From Rhodospirillaceae bacterium (lineage in GTDB: Bacteria > Pseudomonadota > Alphaproteobacteria > Rhodospirillales > Rhodospirillaceae): a DNA stretch of 64,000 bases. Below the pieces are notes generated by a model. It made no database searches. It had not been told where the DNA came from and saw nothing but the letters and a program-made list of their open reading frames with translations. The translations under genes were made by a program, and so were the position numbers. Of the stretch, positions 36,905-46,464 are shown in pieces. Position 1 is the stretch's first letter; each line of letters opens with the position of its first letter. The DNA lies in NCBI GenBank assembly GCA_028822445.1, contig JAPKDQ010000002.1:496001-560000 (forward strand), read 5' to 3'.

Positions 36905-37651
36905 ATGCGTGACCCTGTCCCCTTCCTTGATACCAATGCCATCGCGTGGGTGAGGCCTGGGCCGCCAGGTATTTATTCCAAGTTGCTAAGCCGCGACCCG
37001 GAGACGGGTGAGCGTACGGCGTTGAATCGGTTGCTGCCAGAAGAGGGTATGAACCCGCCTGGAGCCGCGCACTATCACCGCACGACAGAAGAACTTCTGA
37101 TCGTTAAGGGGCGGATGTCCTTTGATAGTCAGGTGTGGCTGACGCGGCAGTCTTATTGTTTTCATCCGCCGGAAACGGTCCACGGTTTTAAGAGTGCTGT
37201 ACCAGAAGAGTCATGGTTTCTGTCGCGGGTAGGTAAAAAGCTGGATTTTAACTTTGTCGATGAGCCTTTGCAGCTTTCTCCGTATTACGTTTGTGCTGAA
37301 CCGCCAGCGCGTGGGGTTGTGTATCACGCTGAACCGGCGGCCGAGGTTTGGGAAGAAATACAGAACGCGCAGCGATTCGCGCTCAGTCTTGATCCGGATA
37401 CTGGAGAAGGGTCTGTGCTTCTTAGGACAAAGCCAGGCTGGGTATCTGGCGTAGATGGTGAGGCGCTGGCCCGCTTCGAAGAAGTATTTGTGCTAGATGG
37501 CGCATTGAGTTGCACCGATGGCAACGCATATGCGGACGGGTGTTATAGCTTTAACCCGCCTGGTGTGCAGCGCCGGTCACTCACATGTAAGAAAGCGGCG
37601 CTACTGTATTTCACCGTCGGGCCAGAAGACAATCAGTCGAGTGCTAAATAG
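36905..37651 (+). CDS. Two-domain cupin protein, copy 3
   Basis: 248 residues. The first half has a metal-like site GAAHYHRTTEELLIVKGRMSF with a second conserved block FHPPETVHGF; the second half (RFEEVFVLDGALSCTDGNAYADGCYSFNPPGVQRRS) lacks the histidines. Thus copies 2 and 3 keep metal residues in opposite halves, consistent with duplicated, specialised cupins. No signal peptide. Last gene of the apparent amine oxidase operon, convergent with the DUF6491-like gene. Confidence 0.75.
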   Translation: MRDPVPFLDTNAIAWVRPGPPGIYSKLLSRDPETGERTALNRLLPEEGMNPPGAAHYHRTTEELLIVKGRMSFDSQVWLTRQSYCFHPPETVHGFKSAVPEESWFLSRVGKKLDFNFVDEPLQLSPYYVCAEPPARGVVYHAEPAAEVWEEIQNAQRFALSLDPDTGEGSVLLRTKPGWVSGVDGEALARFEEVFVLDGALSCTDGNAYADGCYSFNPPGVQRRSLTCKKAALLYFTVGPEDNQSSAK

Positions 37652-37656
37652 CGGCG

Positions 37657-38034
37657 TTAGCTTTTTCGAAGAGCGATAGCTTCTTCTTCTGTGATGTTGA
37701 CGATTTTATCGATCATGCAAATTCCACCGGATCGCAGGACACGCAAGGTGTCTTGGATGCAGAGCTTGTTGATTGATGTCGCGTGGCTAAACCCACCTTC
37801 AATTTTTAAGCCGCTACAGCGGTTCCGTAAATCGATACGCTTGTAGGTGTTGCCTTTCATCTCAACTAATATGGTTTTATTATCGATGACAGGGGTCTGC
37901 TTAATAGACTGTAAGCGAATGCACTGTTGCGTTACTTCGTCCGTATCTTCTGGTTCGGCAGATGCGGGTGAGCCTACTGCCAGGCTAAGTGCTACTGCGG
38001 CCGCGAATGCGATGCTTTTGGGGTAAATTTTCAT
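37657..38034 (-). CDS. Exported small protein, DUF6491-like
   Basis: 125 residues from ATG at 38034 with GGAG six bases upstream; an open-frame extension reaches 38070. The signal peptide ends near ASAEP. The mature part has the pattern QQCIRLQSIKQTPVIDNKTI, then YKRIDLRNRCSGL, CIQDTLRVL and GGICMIDKIVNI: four cysteines that could form two disulfides. This matches the DUF6491 layout as I remember it. Periplasmic, function unknown. Confidence 0.7.
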   Translation of the reverse strand: MKIYPKSIAFAAAVALSLAVGSPASAEPEDTDEVTQQCIRLQSIKQTPVIDNKTILVEMKGNTYKRIDLRNRCSGLKIEGGFSHATSINKLCIQDTLRVLRSGGICMIDKIVNITEEEAIALRKS

Positions 38035-38330
38035 TTCCAGCTCCGTATGCTTGCGTGTTTGGGCACCCAAATACTTCTATGCCTCAAACATTATAGTGTC
38101 TGCGAATTAAGGCAAAATTTTGGAGCGCTTATTCTGGTCACGTTTTCGGGAAGCGCGCTAAAGCGCCAATTTACGCCGTGGCTAGAAAAAGAAAGTGTAT
38201 TACGGCCATGCATTTTCCGGCCTTACGGCCCAAGGTGTGGCCCGGATGTTTCTGTCATTACGTCCAGATGCCAGTTGATCGTCGGCCCACCTGCGATCAG
38301 AATTGCCTGACCAAGGGGAAATTTAAGACC

Positions 38331-40145
38331 ATGCAGACACCAACGCGCGCCATATTGATGTTCTCGACCGCTGCATTTGCAGTGAGCTTTAGCCTTATGG
38401 GCCAAGCTCCAGAATCGATTAAAGCTCCCGCTAAGATGGCTGAATTGTTCAGTCCGGCCGCTATCAATAGCGCCATGTGTGGTCCCGCTGGCCAAGCGGA
38501 TCCTAGCCGGCTTCGACAAATTTTGGCGGCCGCCTCTATGAGCCAGGCGCAAGCGGCTGGTGAATCGTCCGCAGATCCTGAACGCCCGCCATTGTATTCT
38601 GACTTGGGAACTTTGACGTTTACCGTGACGTCCAACTCACCTTTGGCTCAGGATTATTTTAATCAGGGCCTGCGATTTACTTATGCATTTAATCACGCAG
38701 AGGCAGTACGTTCTTTTCAAGCTGCCCAGAAGTTAGACCCAGAGTGCGCGTTATGTGCGTGGGGCGAAGCGTATGCGCTAGGACCTAACATCAATCAGCC
38801 CATGTCACCCGACGTAGTGGAGCAGGCCCTAGTCGCATTGAGGCGGGCCGCGGCAAACCGTGATAATGTTTCACTGCAAGAGCAGGCGCTTATTGATGCA
38901 CTAGCCACCCGCTACGGTGATGATGCTGCTAAGCGCTCGGCGTCCTATAACGAAGCGTTTGCGACAGCGATGATCGACGTGCAAGCGCGATACCCAGACA
39001 ATCATCAAATTGCCGTCTTCACAGCAGATGCGATCATGAATGAGTCGCCTTGGGTCTATTGGGAACCCAATGGACGCACGCCTGCCGGGCGCAACGGCCA
39101 AGCCGTTGCTTTAATCGAGGGGGTTTTAGCAAACGACGCTTCCCATGCCGGCGCTATCCATCTCTATATTCATTTGTTGGAAGCGTCTCAGATGCCAGAG
39201 AAAGCTTTGCCTTACGCGGAGAACTTGCGTGGGTTAATGCCTGGCGCGGGGCACATCGTTCATATGCCTTCGCATATCTACTATCGCATTGGTCGGTATC
39301 TAGAGTCATTAGAAACCAATGTAGAGGCGGTGGAGGTTGATGAAGCTTATTTCCAACGTCCCGATTCAATACAAGGCGGTATGTATCAATTCGGTTACTA
39401 CCCACATAACGTCCACTTCGTTTTGGTCTCGGCGCACATGGCAGGTGACCGGACGCGTAGCCTGGAATATGCGGCTAAACTGGATGCATTGATTCCGATT
39501 CAGTTGGCGGCGGCCGTTCCTGGAGTGCAGCCTGTAAAAGTATCGCCATTGTTTACCTATGCTGAATTCGGCGCGCATGATCAGGTTATAGCCCTGCCGG
39601 ACCCGGGCATGGAAGCCCCGTACGTTAAGGCGATATGGCACTACGCCCGGGCCGTGTCCTTGGCTCGTCAAGGTGATACAGAAGCCGCCTTAGCCGAAGT
39701 CGACGCCATCGCGGCGGTGAGCGAAAAAGGAAACTTTAGAGGCCTAGTTGGCAGCGGTATTCCAGCACCGGTATTGTTATCGATCGCACAAAATGTTGCG
39801 CTCGGACGAATTGCCCAGGCCAGGGGTGATCACTTTTCTGCCGTTGGTTACTTTGAAGCGGGCGCCGCATTGCAAGACACGGTCAATTATATGGAGCCGC
39901 CTTATTGGTATTACCCGGTCCGCCAATCCTTGGGCGCCGCGTACTTAGCCGTTGGTCGAGACGAAGATGCGGAACAGGCGCTGAAGGCCAGCCTTATCGA
40001 TGCACCCAACAATGGCCTCGCGTTGTTCGGCCTTGCCGAAACTTACGTGGCTATGGGTGATTATACGGCAGCGCGATACATCAAAGACCTATTCAGTAAG
40101 GCTTGGGCGGGTGATGTTTCTGATCTCGACCTTAACCAGCTCTAA
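38331..40145 (+). CDS. Exported tetratricopeptide repeat protein
   Basis: 604 residues from ATG 38331 (MQTPTRAILMFSTAAFAVSF), a signal-peptide start with AAGGGG upstream; the longer open frame from 38178 adds an unlikely leader. Helical TPR-type repeats follow, beginning YFNQGLRFTYAFNHAEAVRSFQAA with the CALCAWGEAYALGP element, and ending in AYLAVGRDEDAEQALKASL and LFGLAETYVAMGDYTAA. HMPSHIYYRIGRY in the middle is typical of this periplasmic TPR group. Function unknown; probably a scaffold. Confidence 0.82.
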   Translation: MQTPTRAILMFSTAAFAVSFSLMGQAPESIKAPAKMAELFSPAAINSAMCGPAGQADPSRLRQILAAASMSQAQAAGESSADPERPPLYSDLGTLTFTVTSNSPLAQDYFNQGLRFTYAFNHAEAVRSFQAAQKLDPECALCAWGEAYALGPNINQPMSPDVVEQALVALRRAAANRDNVSLQEQALIDALATRYGDDAAKRSASYNEAFATAMIDVQARYPDNHQIAVFTADAIMNESPWVYWEPNGRTPAGRNGQAVALIEGVLANDASHAGAIHLYIHLLEASQMPEKALPYAENLRGLMPGAGHIVHMPSHIYYRIGRYLESLETNVEAVEVDEAYFQRPDSIQGGMYQFGYYPHNVHFVLVSAHMAGDRTRSLEYAAKLDALIPIQLAAAVPGVQPVKVSPLFTYAEFGAHDQVIALPDPGMEAPYVKAIWHYARAVSLARQGDTEAALAEVDAIAAVSEKGNFRGLVGSGIPAPVLLSIAQNVALGRIAQARGDHFSAVGYFEAGAALQDTVNYMEPPYWYYPVRQSLGAAYLAVGRDEDAEQALKASLIDAPNNGLALFGLAETYVAMGDYTAARYIKDLFSKAWAGDVSDLDLNQL

Positions 40146-40348
40146 TGAACCTTGGTTTAGTCAGGTCAACGCCCCCATTTGGCAATACCGCGCTATCGCT
40201 GACTGACATGACTCCCATGCAACGCCTTCCCCGCGCAGAGCTTTGAGGCATACGCCGCGTTCAGGGCCCAACCACCCTTCCGGTCCTGGTTCAAAAATTA
40301 GGCCCGGCGTTGATAGATATACTTGTGAAATTTTCTTTGTCTGTATGG

Positions 40349-41188
40349 TTAATGCTTGTCAAAGAAAGCGGTCGCGGCTGCAACTTTCTCGGCCGGATCA
40401 CGACCAACAACAATCATATGTGCGAGGTTCGAGAGCGACGACATTTCTTTCGTTCCTGTAATAAGAGGTGGCGGATCGCTTTCGCCCGCCATTACTAAGG
40501 TCGGCACCTTAATTCTTGGCATGCGCTCGCGTGCGGGATACCGGAACGCGGCAAGGTAGGGTTTATGATAGGTCGTCAGCCCTTTGAGGACATCGACTGT
40601 ATGTGTGTGCAGATGTTCTGGCGTGCGGCCCGGATTATTAAGGGCGTGCTCGGCGTCGCGCATAAAATAAGGAAAGAAGAAGGCTTGGTCGCGGACGAAC
40701 TGAAAGGCCCATGGGAGGTGGGCGCCATGATCGTCTGGAGCAATTGCCGGTGCATAATTCTCTAGAATCTGTGCTTTCAGTTCAGCGCCGTATTCGACGA
40801 TCCCATCGATCACAACCCGCCTCACACGATCCGGATGACGGCCGGCCATTTCACACCCAATGCGTCCACCCGTGTGGCTACCGTAAAAATCCACTTTATC
40901 AATGCCGAGTTTATCAAGCAGGCGGACCACGCTGTCTGCAAAATAGGTGATGTCTGGCGCCTCTTCTGACGGAGCGGCTGAGTCCCCATTCCCGAGCGTA
41001 TCTGGCGCGATGACTTGCCGAGTTTCACCAAATAACCGAATGATGGGTTCCATGCCTCGTGCTGATGCCGGAGATGGATGAATAATGTAGACGGGAAGGT
41101 GCTCAGAGTTCGGGTTGCCGCATGTGCGAATATGCACAAGGCCTTCGTCTAATCTTATGAACTCTCGATCAATGTTCACAACGCCCAC
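40349..41188 (-). CDS. Alpha/beta hydrolase with noncanonical nucleophile elbow
   Basis: 279 residues. The fold is evident (YIIHPSPASARGMEPII, APDTLGNGDSAAP, DFYGSHTGGRIGCEMAGRHPDRVRRVV). The nucleophile elbow reads G-S-H-T-G at residues 103-107, so His occupies the nucleophile position of Sm-x-Nu-x-Sm, with a Ser one place earlier; a normal enzyme would read G-x-S-x-G. The C-terminal block (LAHMIVVGRDPAEKVAAATAFF) lacks an obvious catalytic His at the usual GH spot. Activity as an esterase is doubtful without tests. Convergent with the TPR gene. Confidence 0.8.
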   Translation of the reverse strand: MGVVNIDREFIRLDEGLVHIRTCGNPNSEHLPVYIIHPSPASARGMEPIIRLFGETRQVIAPDTLGNGDSAAPSEEAPDITYFADSVVRLLDKLGIDKVDFYGSHTGGRIGCEMAGRHPDRVRRVVIDGIVEYGAELKAQILENYAPAIAPDDHGAHLPWAFQFVRDQAFFFPYFMRDAEHALNNPGRTPEHLHTHTVDVLKGLTTYHKPYLAAFRYPARERMPRIKVPTLVMAGESDPPPLITGTKEMSSLSNLAHMIVVGRDPAEKVAAATAFFDKH

Positions 41189-41657
41189 CTGCTGCCATTA
41201 TAGCCTACCTTCATGTTCTCAATTGAACCACCTTTCAGTAGAATACAGAATAGTATTTTGGGATAACCAAGAACAAAGGGGAGGAGGAGCGTGGGTTGGA
41301 GACTGTTAACGTGATATCGACTGGGCCCTGTCGAGTATTCTACCGGTACTGGATTGGCTTGACCCCACCTTAACCCCTGACACCTTTTTTAAAGGCTCGG
41401 TCGCGTGACTGGTTTTTCGCTTCATAGGAACAGCGACGGTCGAGTTGTGGGGGATGGTGCATACGAATTCGGTGTTTGGCAGTAATTTACCTAAACAAGC
41501 AGTAAGCTCATTGAAATCTAATTCTTAAGCGGCCGGCGAACCGCCCAGCGGCTTACGGCTAAAATAAAGATTCGTTACTGGCCTTCGTGTTCGCCATGGT
41601 TTAGGCAGCCCCAGAATTATTATACTCTTTGGCTCGCTATATCTTTGGGACCCCCTG
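41189..41657 (+). other. Intergenic stretch upstream of TonB receptor
   Basis: About 470 bases between the hydrolase start and the receptor start, divergent genes, so both promoters should lie here. No gene, riboswitch motif or clear terminator was found. A phrase near 41359-41390 (cttgaccccaccttaacccctgacacc) resembles ends of mobile sequences but is not supported further. Confidence 0.3.
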
Positions 41658-44258
41658 ATGCTCTCTAAGTTTTTTCTTGCCGTTACCATGGCCCTTATTT
41701 TTAGCGGGGTTGGCTTGACTGTGCGGGCAGCCGATTCGATTGAAGAAGTCATTGTGACCGGCTCATATATCAAGCGCGATTTGCTCAACAGCGGGTTGCC
41801 GGCTGTCATCGTTACCGCCGATGATTTGGAGGCCTTTGGGCTAACGGGCCTCTCCGACGTTATCGGTTACCTGCCGTTTAATAGCGGCTCCGAGTTTAAT
41901 GCCGATGTGTTTACCCAAAATCTGTCGACGGGGACGTCCAATTTCAATCTTCGCGGGCTTGGGCTGAATTCTACGTTGGTCTTGCTCAACGGACGGCGTC
42001 AGACCGTGTCCGGGGGTGTCGCTGACGATGGCTCTACCTTCGTTGACCTTAACGCGCTGGTGCCACTGAATGCGGTAGAGCGGGTTGAGATTTTAAAGGA
42101 TGGAGCTGCCGCCTTGTATGGCACCGACGCCGTGGCAGGCGTTGTGAACGTGATCACGCGAACCGAAACAGATGGGTTGGAGATTGATGGCGAATTCGGA
42201 ACGACAACGCGATCCTCACAACGTGATTTAGCGTTGCGCGGCATCTACGGCCTGCAGAAGGATCGCGTGCGAGCGACCATTGCCGCAAGTTATTTGAGGC
42301 GGTCTTGGTTACCGTCTCCGGAGCGCGATTACACGCAGGACAAAAGCTTCTCTGGGTTTGGTCAGCCGGGCGCGTTTATCTTGCTCGAGCCATCGACCAT
42401 TTTCCCTGGTTTGCCATCCGGACTAGAAGGCCCACAAAGCATCATTGATCCGGATTGTGCGGCAGCGGGCGGGTCACCCAATGAATCTGTAGTGGGGTCT
42501 GGGTTGGGAACCTGCACGTTTGATTTCGCGCCCTATTACCACTTAGTGCCGCGTGAACGACGCTGGCTCGCTTTCGCGAATGCCTCAGCAGACATAGATG
42601 ACGCCGAGATTTTTGCAGAGGCTGGTTATGCCCATTCAGATCTGCTCCGTGGCACGTCACCGTCTTTCCCCATTTTAAACCTCGCAATGGTCCCCGCAAA
42701 TAATCCCGGCAACGTCTTTCAGGTCCCTGCATTATTCTTAGGTCGCCCGCTTGGGGCCAATGCTCCTGTGAACTTAGTCACTCATACGTCTGAGACTTGG
42801 CGTGCGGTGGGTGGAGCACGGGGCACCGTTGGGGATCAATGGAACTGGGACCTTGCTGCCACCTACAGCGCCAACCGGCATGTGGTGAAAGTCGGCAACG
42901 CGTTGGCTGATCGCTTCGATGCGGCGCTGAACGGAATCGGGGGGCCTAACAATGATTTGTTCTTCAATCCGTTCGGATCAGCCGCCCTATCCCAACCGGG
43001 AGACGCGACGCACAATGACCCTGCCGTCATTAATGACTTTCTATCCCTTGCGACCTATGACTACCGAACGTCGCTTTTCACCGTTGATGGCCATGTCTCT
43101 GGGTCGCTGATGGACATGCCAAACGGCGTTGTCTCGATTGCGGTGGGCGGCCAGGTGCGCCGAGAAAGAATCAATGGTGATCTCGATGATCAGTTTAACG
43201 CAGAGAATTATCTATTCTTTATCGGTGGCCCGGACTTCGCTGGCACACGCACAGTTGTTGCAGGGTTTGGCGAATTGAACATTCCGGTTTTGGAGACGCT
43301 TGATGTGCAGTTGGCATTGCGTCATGAATCCTATGGCAGTGGGCTAGACTCGACGGACCCTAAGGTTGCGCTGTCGTGGCGCCCTGAAGGTTGGATGTCT
43401 ATGCGGGCCTCCTTCGGTACATCATTTCGAGCGCCTAGTGTGTTCCAGCAGTTTTCTTCACAAACGGTGTTGAAAAATATTTCGGACCCGGTGACGGGGT
43501 CCCTTGTGTTTCGTGGTGTGCGAACCGTCGGAACGGAATACTTAAAGCCAGAGCGGGCTGATGTGTTCAATATTGGAACGACCGTCCGCCCATCAAATGG
43601 ATTGTCTTTTGGCATCGATTATTGGCGGTTCGATTACACTGATATTATCGTGAAGGAAAATGCACAGGCGATCATTGATGCTAATTCTTTTGATCCTCGC
43701 GTTATCCGTGAGGCCGGCCAAATTCTGCGTGTTGATACCAATTACATTAATGCACCGTCGGTCGAAACGGACGGCCTGGATGTTGCGGCTGCTTACGAAT
43801 TTAACGGGGTACCCGGCGGCGTCTGGGCTCTGTCTGTGGATGTTACGTACATCAACAAGTATGTGATCCAAGAAACGTCAAACGCCATAGCGCGTGACGT
43901 TTCTGGTGGCCGCAACTTTCGTACGTTTGCACGGTCGCTACCAAAATGGAAAACAACACTTGGTGTTAATTGGTCAATGGGCGCGCTCGGTTTTTCATCG
44001 CACCTAAAAACGGTCTCTGGTTACTTCGATGATCAAAGTAGGGTGCCAATCAAAAGCCATATAACGATTGATTGCCAGGTTCGTTATTCCTTGGATCGGT
44101 CTAGGGTGGCTGAAACACGCAGCCCAACTTTAGCCCTCGGTGTCACGAACTTATTTGACAAGGACCCTCCGTCGGTCAACACGAACGTGGGATTCGATTC
44201 AAAGGTACACGATCCACGTGGTCGTGTTGTGTATGCGCGAATTATGGCCGCGTTTTAG
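41658..44258 (+). CDS. TonB-dependent outer membrane receptor
   Basis: 866-residue outer-membrane receptor. A signal peptide ends near VRAADS. The TonB-box-like IEEVIVTGSYIKRD is at the mature N-terminus; the plug domain follows (PAVIVTADDLEAFGLTGLSDVIGYLP, NFNLRGLGLNSTLVLLNGRRQT, VERVEILKDGAAALYGTDAVAGVVNVITR), and the barrel ends with KVHDPRGRVVYARIMAAF. Substrate cannot be inferred; such receptors import vitamin B12, siderophores or carbohydrates. Its stop overlaps the convergent dead enoyl-CoA hydratase gene by four bases. Confidence 0.94.
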   Translation: MLSKFFLAVTMALIFSGVGLTVRAADSIEEVIVTGSYIKRDLLNSGLPAVIVTADDLEAFGLTGLSDVIGYLPFNSGSEFNADVFTQNLSTGTSNFNLRGLGLNSTLVLLNGRRQTVSGGVADDGSTFVDLNALVPLNAVERVEILKDGAAALYGTDAVAGVVNVITRTETDGLEIDGEFGTTTRSSQRDLALRGIYGLQKDRVRATIAASYLRRSWLPSPERDYTQDKSFSGFGQPGAFILLEPSTIFPGLPSGLEGPQSIIDPDCAAAGGSPNESVVGSGLGTCTFDFAPYYHLVPRERRWLAFANASADIDDAEIFAEAGYAHSDLLRGTSPSFPILNLAMVPANNPGNVFQVPALFLGRPLGANAPVNLVTHTSETWRAVGGARGTVGDQWNWDLAATYSANRHVVKVGNALADRFDAALNGIGGPNNDLFFNPFGSAALSQPGDATHNDPAVINDFLSLATYDYRTSLFTVDGHVSGSLMDMPNGVVSIAVGGQVRRERINGDLDDQFNAENYLFFIGGPDFAGTRTVVAGFGELNIPVLETLDVQLALRHESYGSGLDSTDPKVALSWRPEGWMSMRASFGTSFRAPSVFQQFSSQTVLKNISDPVTGSLVFRGVRTVGTEYLKPERADVFNIGTTVRPSNGLSFGIDYWRFDYTDIIVKENAQAIIDANSFDPRVIREAGQILRVDTNYINAPSVETDGLDVAAAYEFNGVPGGVWALSVDVTYINKYVIQETSNAIARDVSGGRNFRTFARSLPKWKTTLGVNWSMGALGFSSHLKTVSGYFDDQSRVPIKSHITIDCQVRYSLDRSRVAETRSPTLALGVTNLFDKDPPSVNTNVGFDSKVHDPRGRVVYARIMAAF

Positions 44259-44798
44259 CTTTTTCTCGTGAAGGCATCGCGGGCCGTAAGGGTTTCTGCA
44301 AAAGCGCCAGACAGTTGGCTTTGACCGGCACCGGCGAAAGACGAAACTTTATGTGGAGCATTCGCGGTTGCGTTGATTCCTTCTTTAACCATGCGCACCA
44401 ACGCGACGGTTTGGCCTGGAGCGGCTAGATCATCTACCAGACCCCAATCGAGGGCTCCGTCGGCCAGAAGCCGTCCACAAACCAGGCAAATGCGTGTGGC
44501 TTTCGCAGGACCAACGAGGGCGCAATCCGCGCCAATAGCACACCTCACGCTTTTCCAGATCTGAGATGCCCTCTTGCTGCCACATCCGCCAGTCTTTCAG
44601 GTCGATTCCTGCAGAAAAGACGCCGGGAGCACCGGTTAGAACTACAGCATGAATACTCAAACCCCTTTGAAATCCATGGGCGATTTCGGTCAGGGCCAGG
44701 GTCGTGTCCTGGTCAAACGCATTCAAGCTGCCCTTTTGGTCGAATTGAGTCCGGGCTAGGGCGCCCTCGCGCTCTATGGTTACGGCATTTGTTGTCAT
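44255..44798 (-). pseudogene. Enoyl-CoA hydratase/isomerase with internal deletions and frameshift
   Basis: Starts at 44798 with a good AGGAAGGA ribosome site: ITIEREG-like start (NAVTIEREGALARTQFDQ), then AVVLTGAPGVFSAGIDLKDW, the crotonase substrate-binding loop. After about 80 residues the frame is lost. A second frame continues with IGADCA directly joined to LVGPAKATRICLVCGRLL and ADGALDWGLVDDL, then KEGINATANAPH and SSFAGAGQ. Between these blocks the 'GGG' oxyanion helix segment and the 'E...G..P..G.t..lpr' segment are missing, so at least two deletions and a frame change occurred. Full length would be about 255 residues. Confidence 0.85.
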
Positions 44799-44886
44799 GG
44801 CAATTCCTTCCTGTCGGCCGTACTCTTAAGTGTGGCGCTTTATAAGGGTCTGTAATGCTCCAAGAGCAGTGGCAGGGGGATTTAAA

Positions 44887-46407
44887 ATGAACTCTTTAAT
44901 TCAAGACATCGCGACTTCGACAGCCTATGCGTTTATTGAGTTGTTCGTCCTTGCATTGATTCTTTTGATTGGCGTTGGCCTCATCGCCGTTTTGTTTATG
45001 TACGTTGTAGACAAAACCCAGACCAAGCACGCGATCAGGCGCAACTACCCTGTCATTGGTCGCTTTCGATATCTCTTTGAAGAGCTCGGCGAGTACTTTC
45101 GCCAGTACTTCTTTGCGATGGACCGCGAAGAGATGCCTTTCAACAGGTCTCAACGTTCCTGGGTGTATCGCGCGGCGAAAGGTGTGGATACTACCGCAGC
45201 GTTTGGATCTACACGTGACATCCGTGGAGTTGGCAATATCTACTTCGTCAGTACGCCGTACCCGACGTTAGAGACGGATGCGGTCGAGTCAGCCATCGTG
45301 ACGATTGGGCCTACGGCAAAGGCGCCCTACGAAGCGCGGTCGTTGTTTAATATTTCTGGTATGAGCTACGGCGCTATTTCTAAACCGGCTGTTAGCGCGC
45401 TTTCGAATGGCGCGCGCATGGCAGGGTGCTGGATGAATACGGGTGAAGGCGGCCTGTCGCCGTTTCACTTGGAAGGTGGCGCGGACATCGTGTTTCAAAT
45501 CGGAACCGCGAAATATGGTGTGCGCGATGAGCACGGCGCTCTGAGTGATGAGAAGCTGCGTGCCGTAGCGGCGCACGAGCAAGTCAAAATGTTCGAACTT
45601 AAGATCAGTCAAGGCGCTAAGCCAGGTAAAGGCGGCATCCTCCCAGCTGCCAAAGTTTCCAAGGAGATTTCTGAAATTCGTGGCATTCCTGTGGGTCAAG
45701 CATCTATTAGTCCTAATCGACACCCGGAGATTGATAGCATTCCAGCGTTGCTCGATATGGTAGATCACATCCGCACCGTTACGGGTAAGCCTGCAGGTTT
45801 TAAGATGGTGCTCGGCGGCTACGAATGGATGGATAAGTTGTGCCGAACCATCGTTGAGCGCGGCTTAGACAAGGCACCTGATTTTATCACTATCGATAGC
45901 TCTGATGGCGGTACGGGGGCGGCGCCGCCAGCGTTGATGGACTACATGGGCCTACCTCTGTCTGAAAGCCTACCCGCGGTTGCAAATAAATTACGTGAGC
46001 ATGGCTTAAAGGGGCGGGTCAAGTTGATCGCTAGCGGCAAGTTAATCAACCCGGCTGAAATTGCATGGGCCCTGTGCGTCGGAGCAGATTTTATTACCTC
46101 GGCGCGTGGATTTATGTTCGCCCTTGGTTGTATCCAAGCCTTTCAGTGCAACAAGAATACCTGCCCAACTGGGATCACGACCCACGACAGTCGGCTTCAG
46201 AAAGGGCTAAATCCGGAGAATAAAGCTGAACGGGTCCGACGATATGTGGAAACCGTTCTTTATGAAGTCGGTGTGATTGCACATTCCTGTGGTGTGCCAG
46301 AGCCGCGGCAGCTTAGGCGGCGACATGTCAGAGTTGTCACCGAGACGGGGCGTTCGAAGGGACTGGACGAAATTTTCCCATGGCCGAATCAAAAAGAAGA
46401 CATTTAA
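44887..46407 (+). CDS. FMN-binding glutamate synthase-family protein
   Basis: 506 residues from ATG 44887 with GGGGG upstream. An N-terminal membrane helix (about 14-38) anchors a large FMN domain: NISGMSYGAISKPAVSALSNGARMAG, TGEGGLSPFHLEGGADIVFQIGT, PGKGGILPAAKVS, SSDGGTGAAPPALMDYMGLPLSESLP, then GADFITSARGFMFALGCIQAFQCNKNTCPTG, the FMN and iron-sulfur-like region. Not the classical glutamate synthase large subunit because the glutaminase domain is absent; likely an electron-transfer or oxidoreductase protein of this membrane-bound subfamily. Confidence 0.88.
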   Translation: MNSLIQDIATSTAYAFIELFVLALILLIGVGLIAVLFMYVVDKTQTKHAIRRNYPVIGRFRYLFEELGEYFRQYFFAMDREEMPFNRSQRSWVYRAAKGVDTTAAFGSTRDIRGVGNIYFVSTPYPTLETDAVESAIVTIGPTAKAPYEARSLFNISGMSYGAISKPAVSALSNGARMAGCWMNTGEGGLSPFHLEGGADIVFQIGTAKYGVRDEHGALSDEKLRAVAAHEQVKMFELKISQGAKPGKGGILPAAKVSKEISEIRGIPVGQASISPNRHPEIDSIPALLDMVDHIRTVTGKPAGFKMVLGGYEWMDKLCRTIVERGLDKAPDFITIDSSDGGTGAAPPALMDYMGLPLSESLPAVANKLREHGLKGRVKLIASGKLINPAEIAWALCVGADFITSARGFMFALGCIQAFQCNKNTCPTGITTHDSRLQKGLNPENKAERVRRYVETVLYEVGVIAHSCGVPEPRQLRRRHVRVVTETGRSKGLDEIFPWPNQKEDI

Positions 46408-46464
46408 ACGCCAGCATAATAAAAAGAGCCCTAGAAAGTTCAGTGCTGCATATAAAGGTGAGAA

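Noticed and set aside
41341-41400. Sequence resembling ends of a REP/RAYT or insertion element
   Set aside because: A short phrase only; no transposase domain, inverted ends or target duplication could be confirmed.
41525-41809. Minus-strand frame overlapping the TonB receptor start
   Set aside because: Antisense to a signal peptide and plug region; no family resemblance.
44430-44798. Two short separate minus-strand genes at 44255..44548 and 44430..44798
   Set aside because: Both are pieces of a single decayed enoyl-CoA hydratase.
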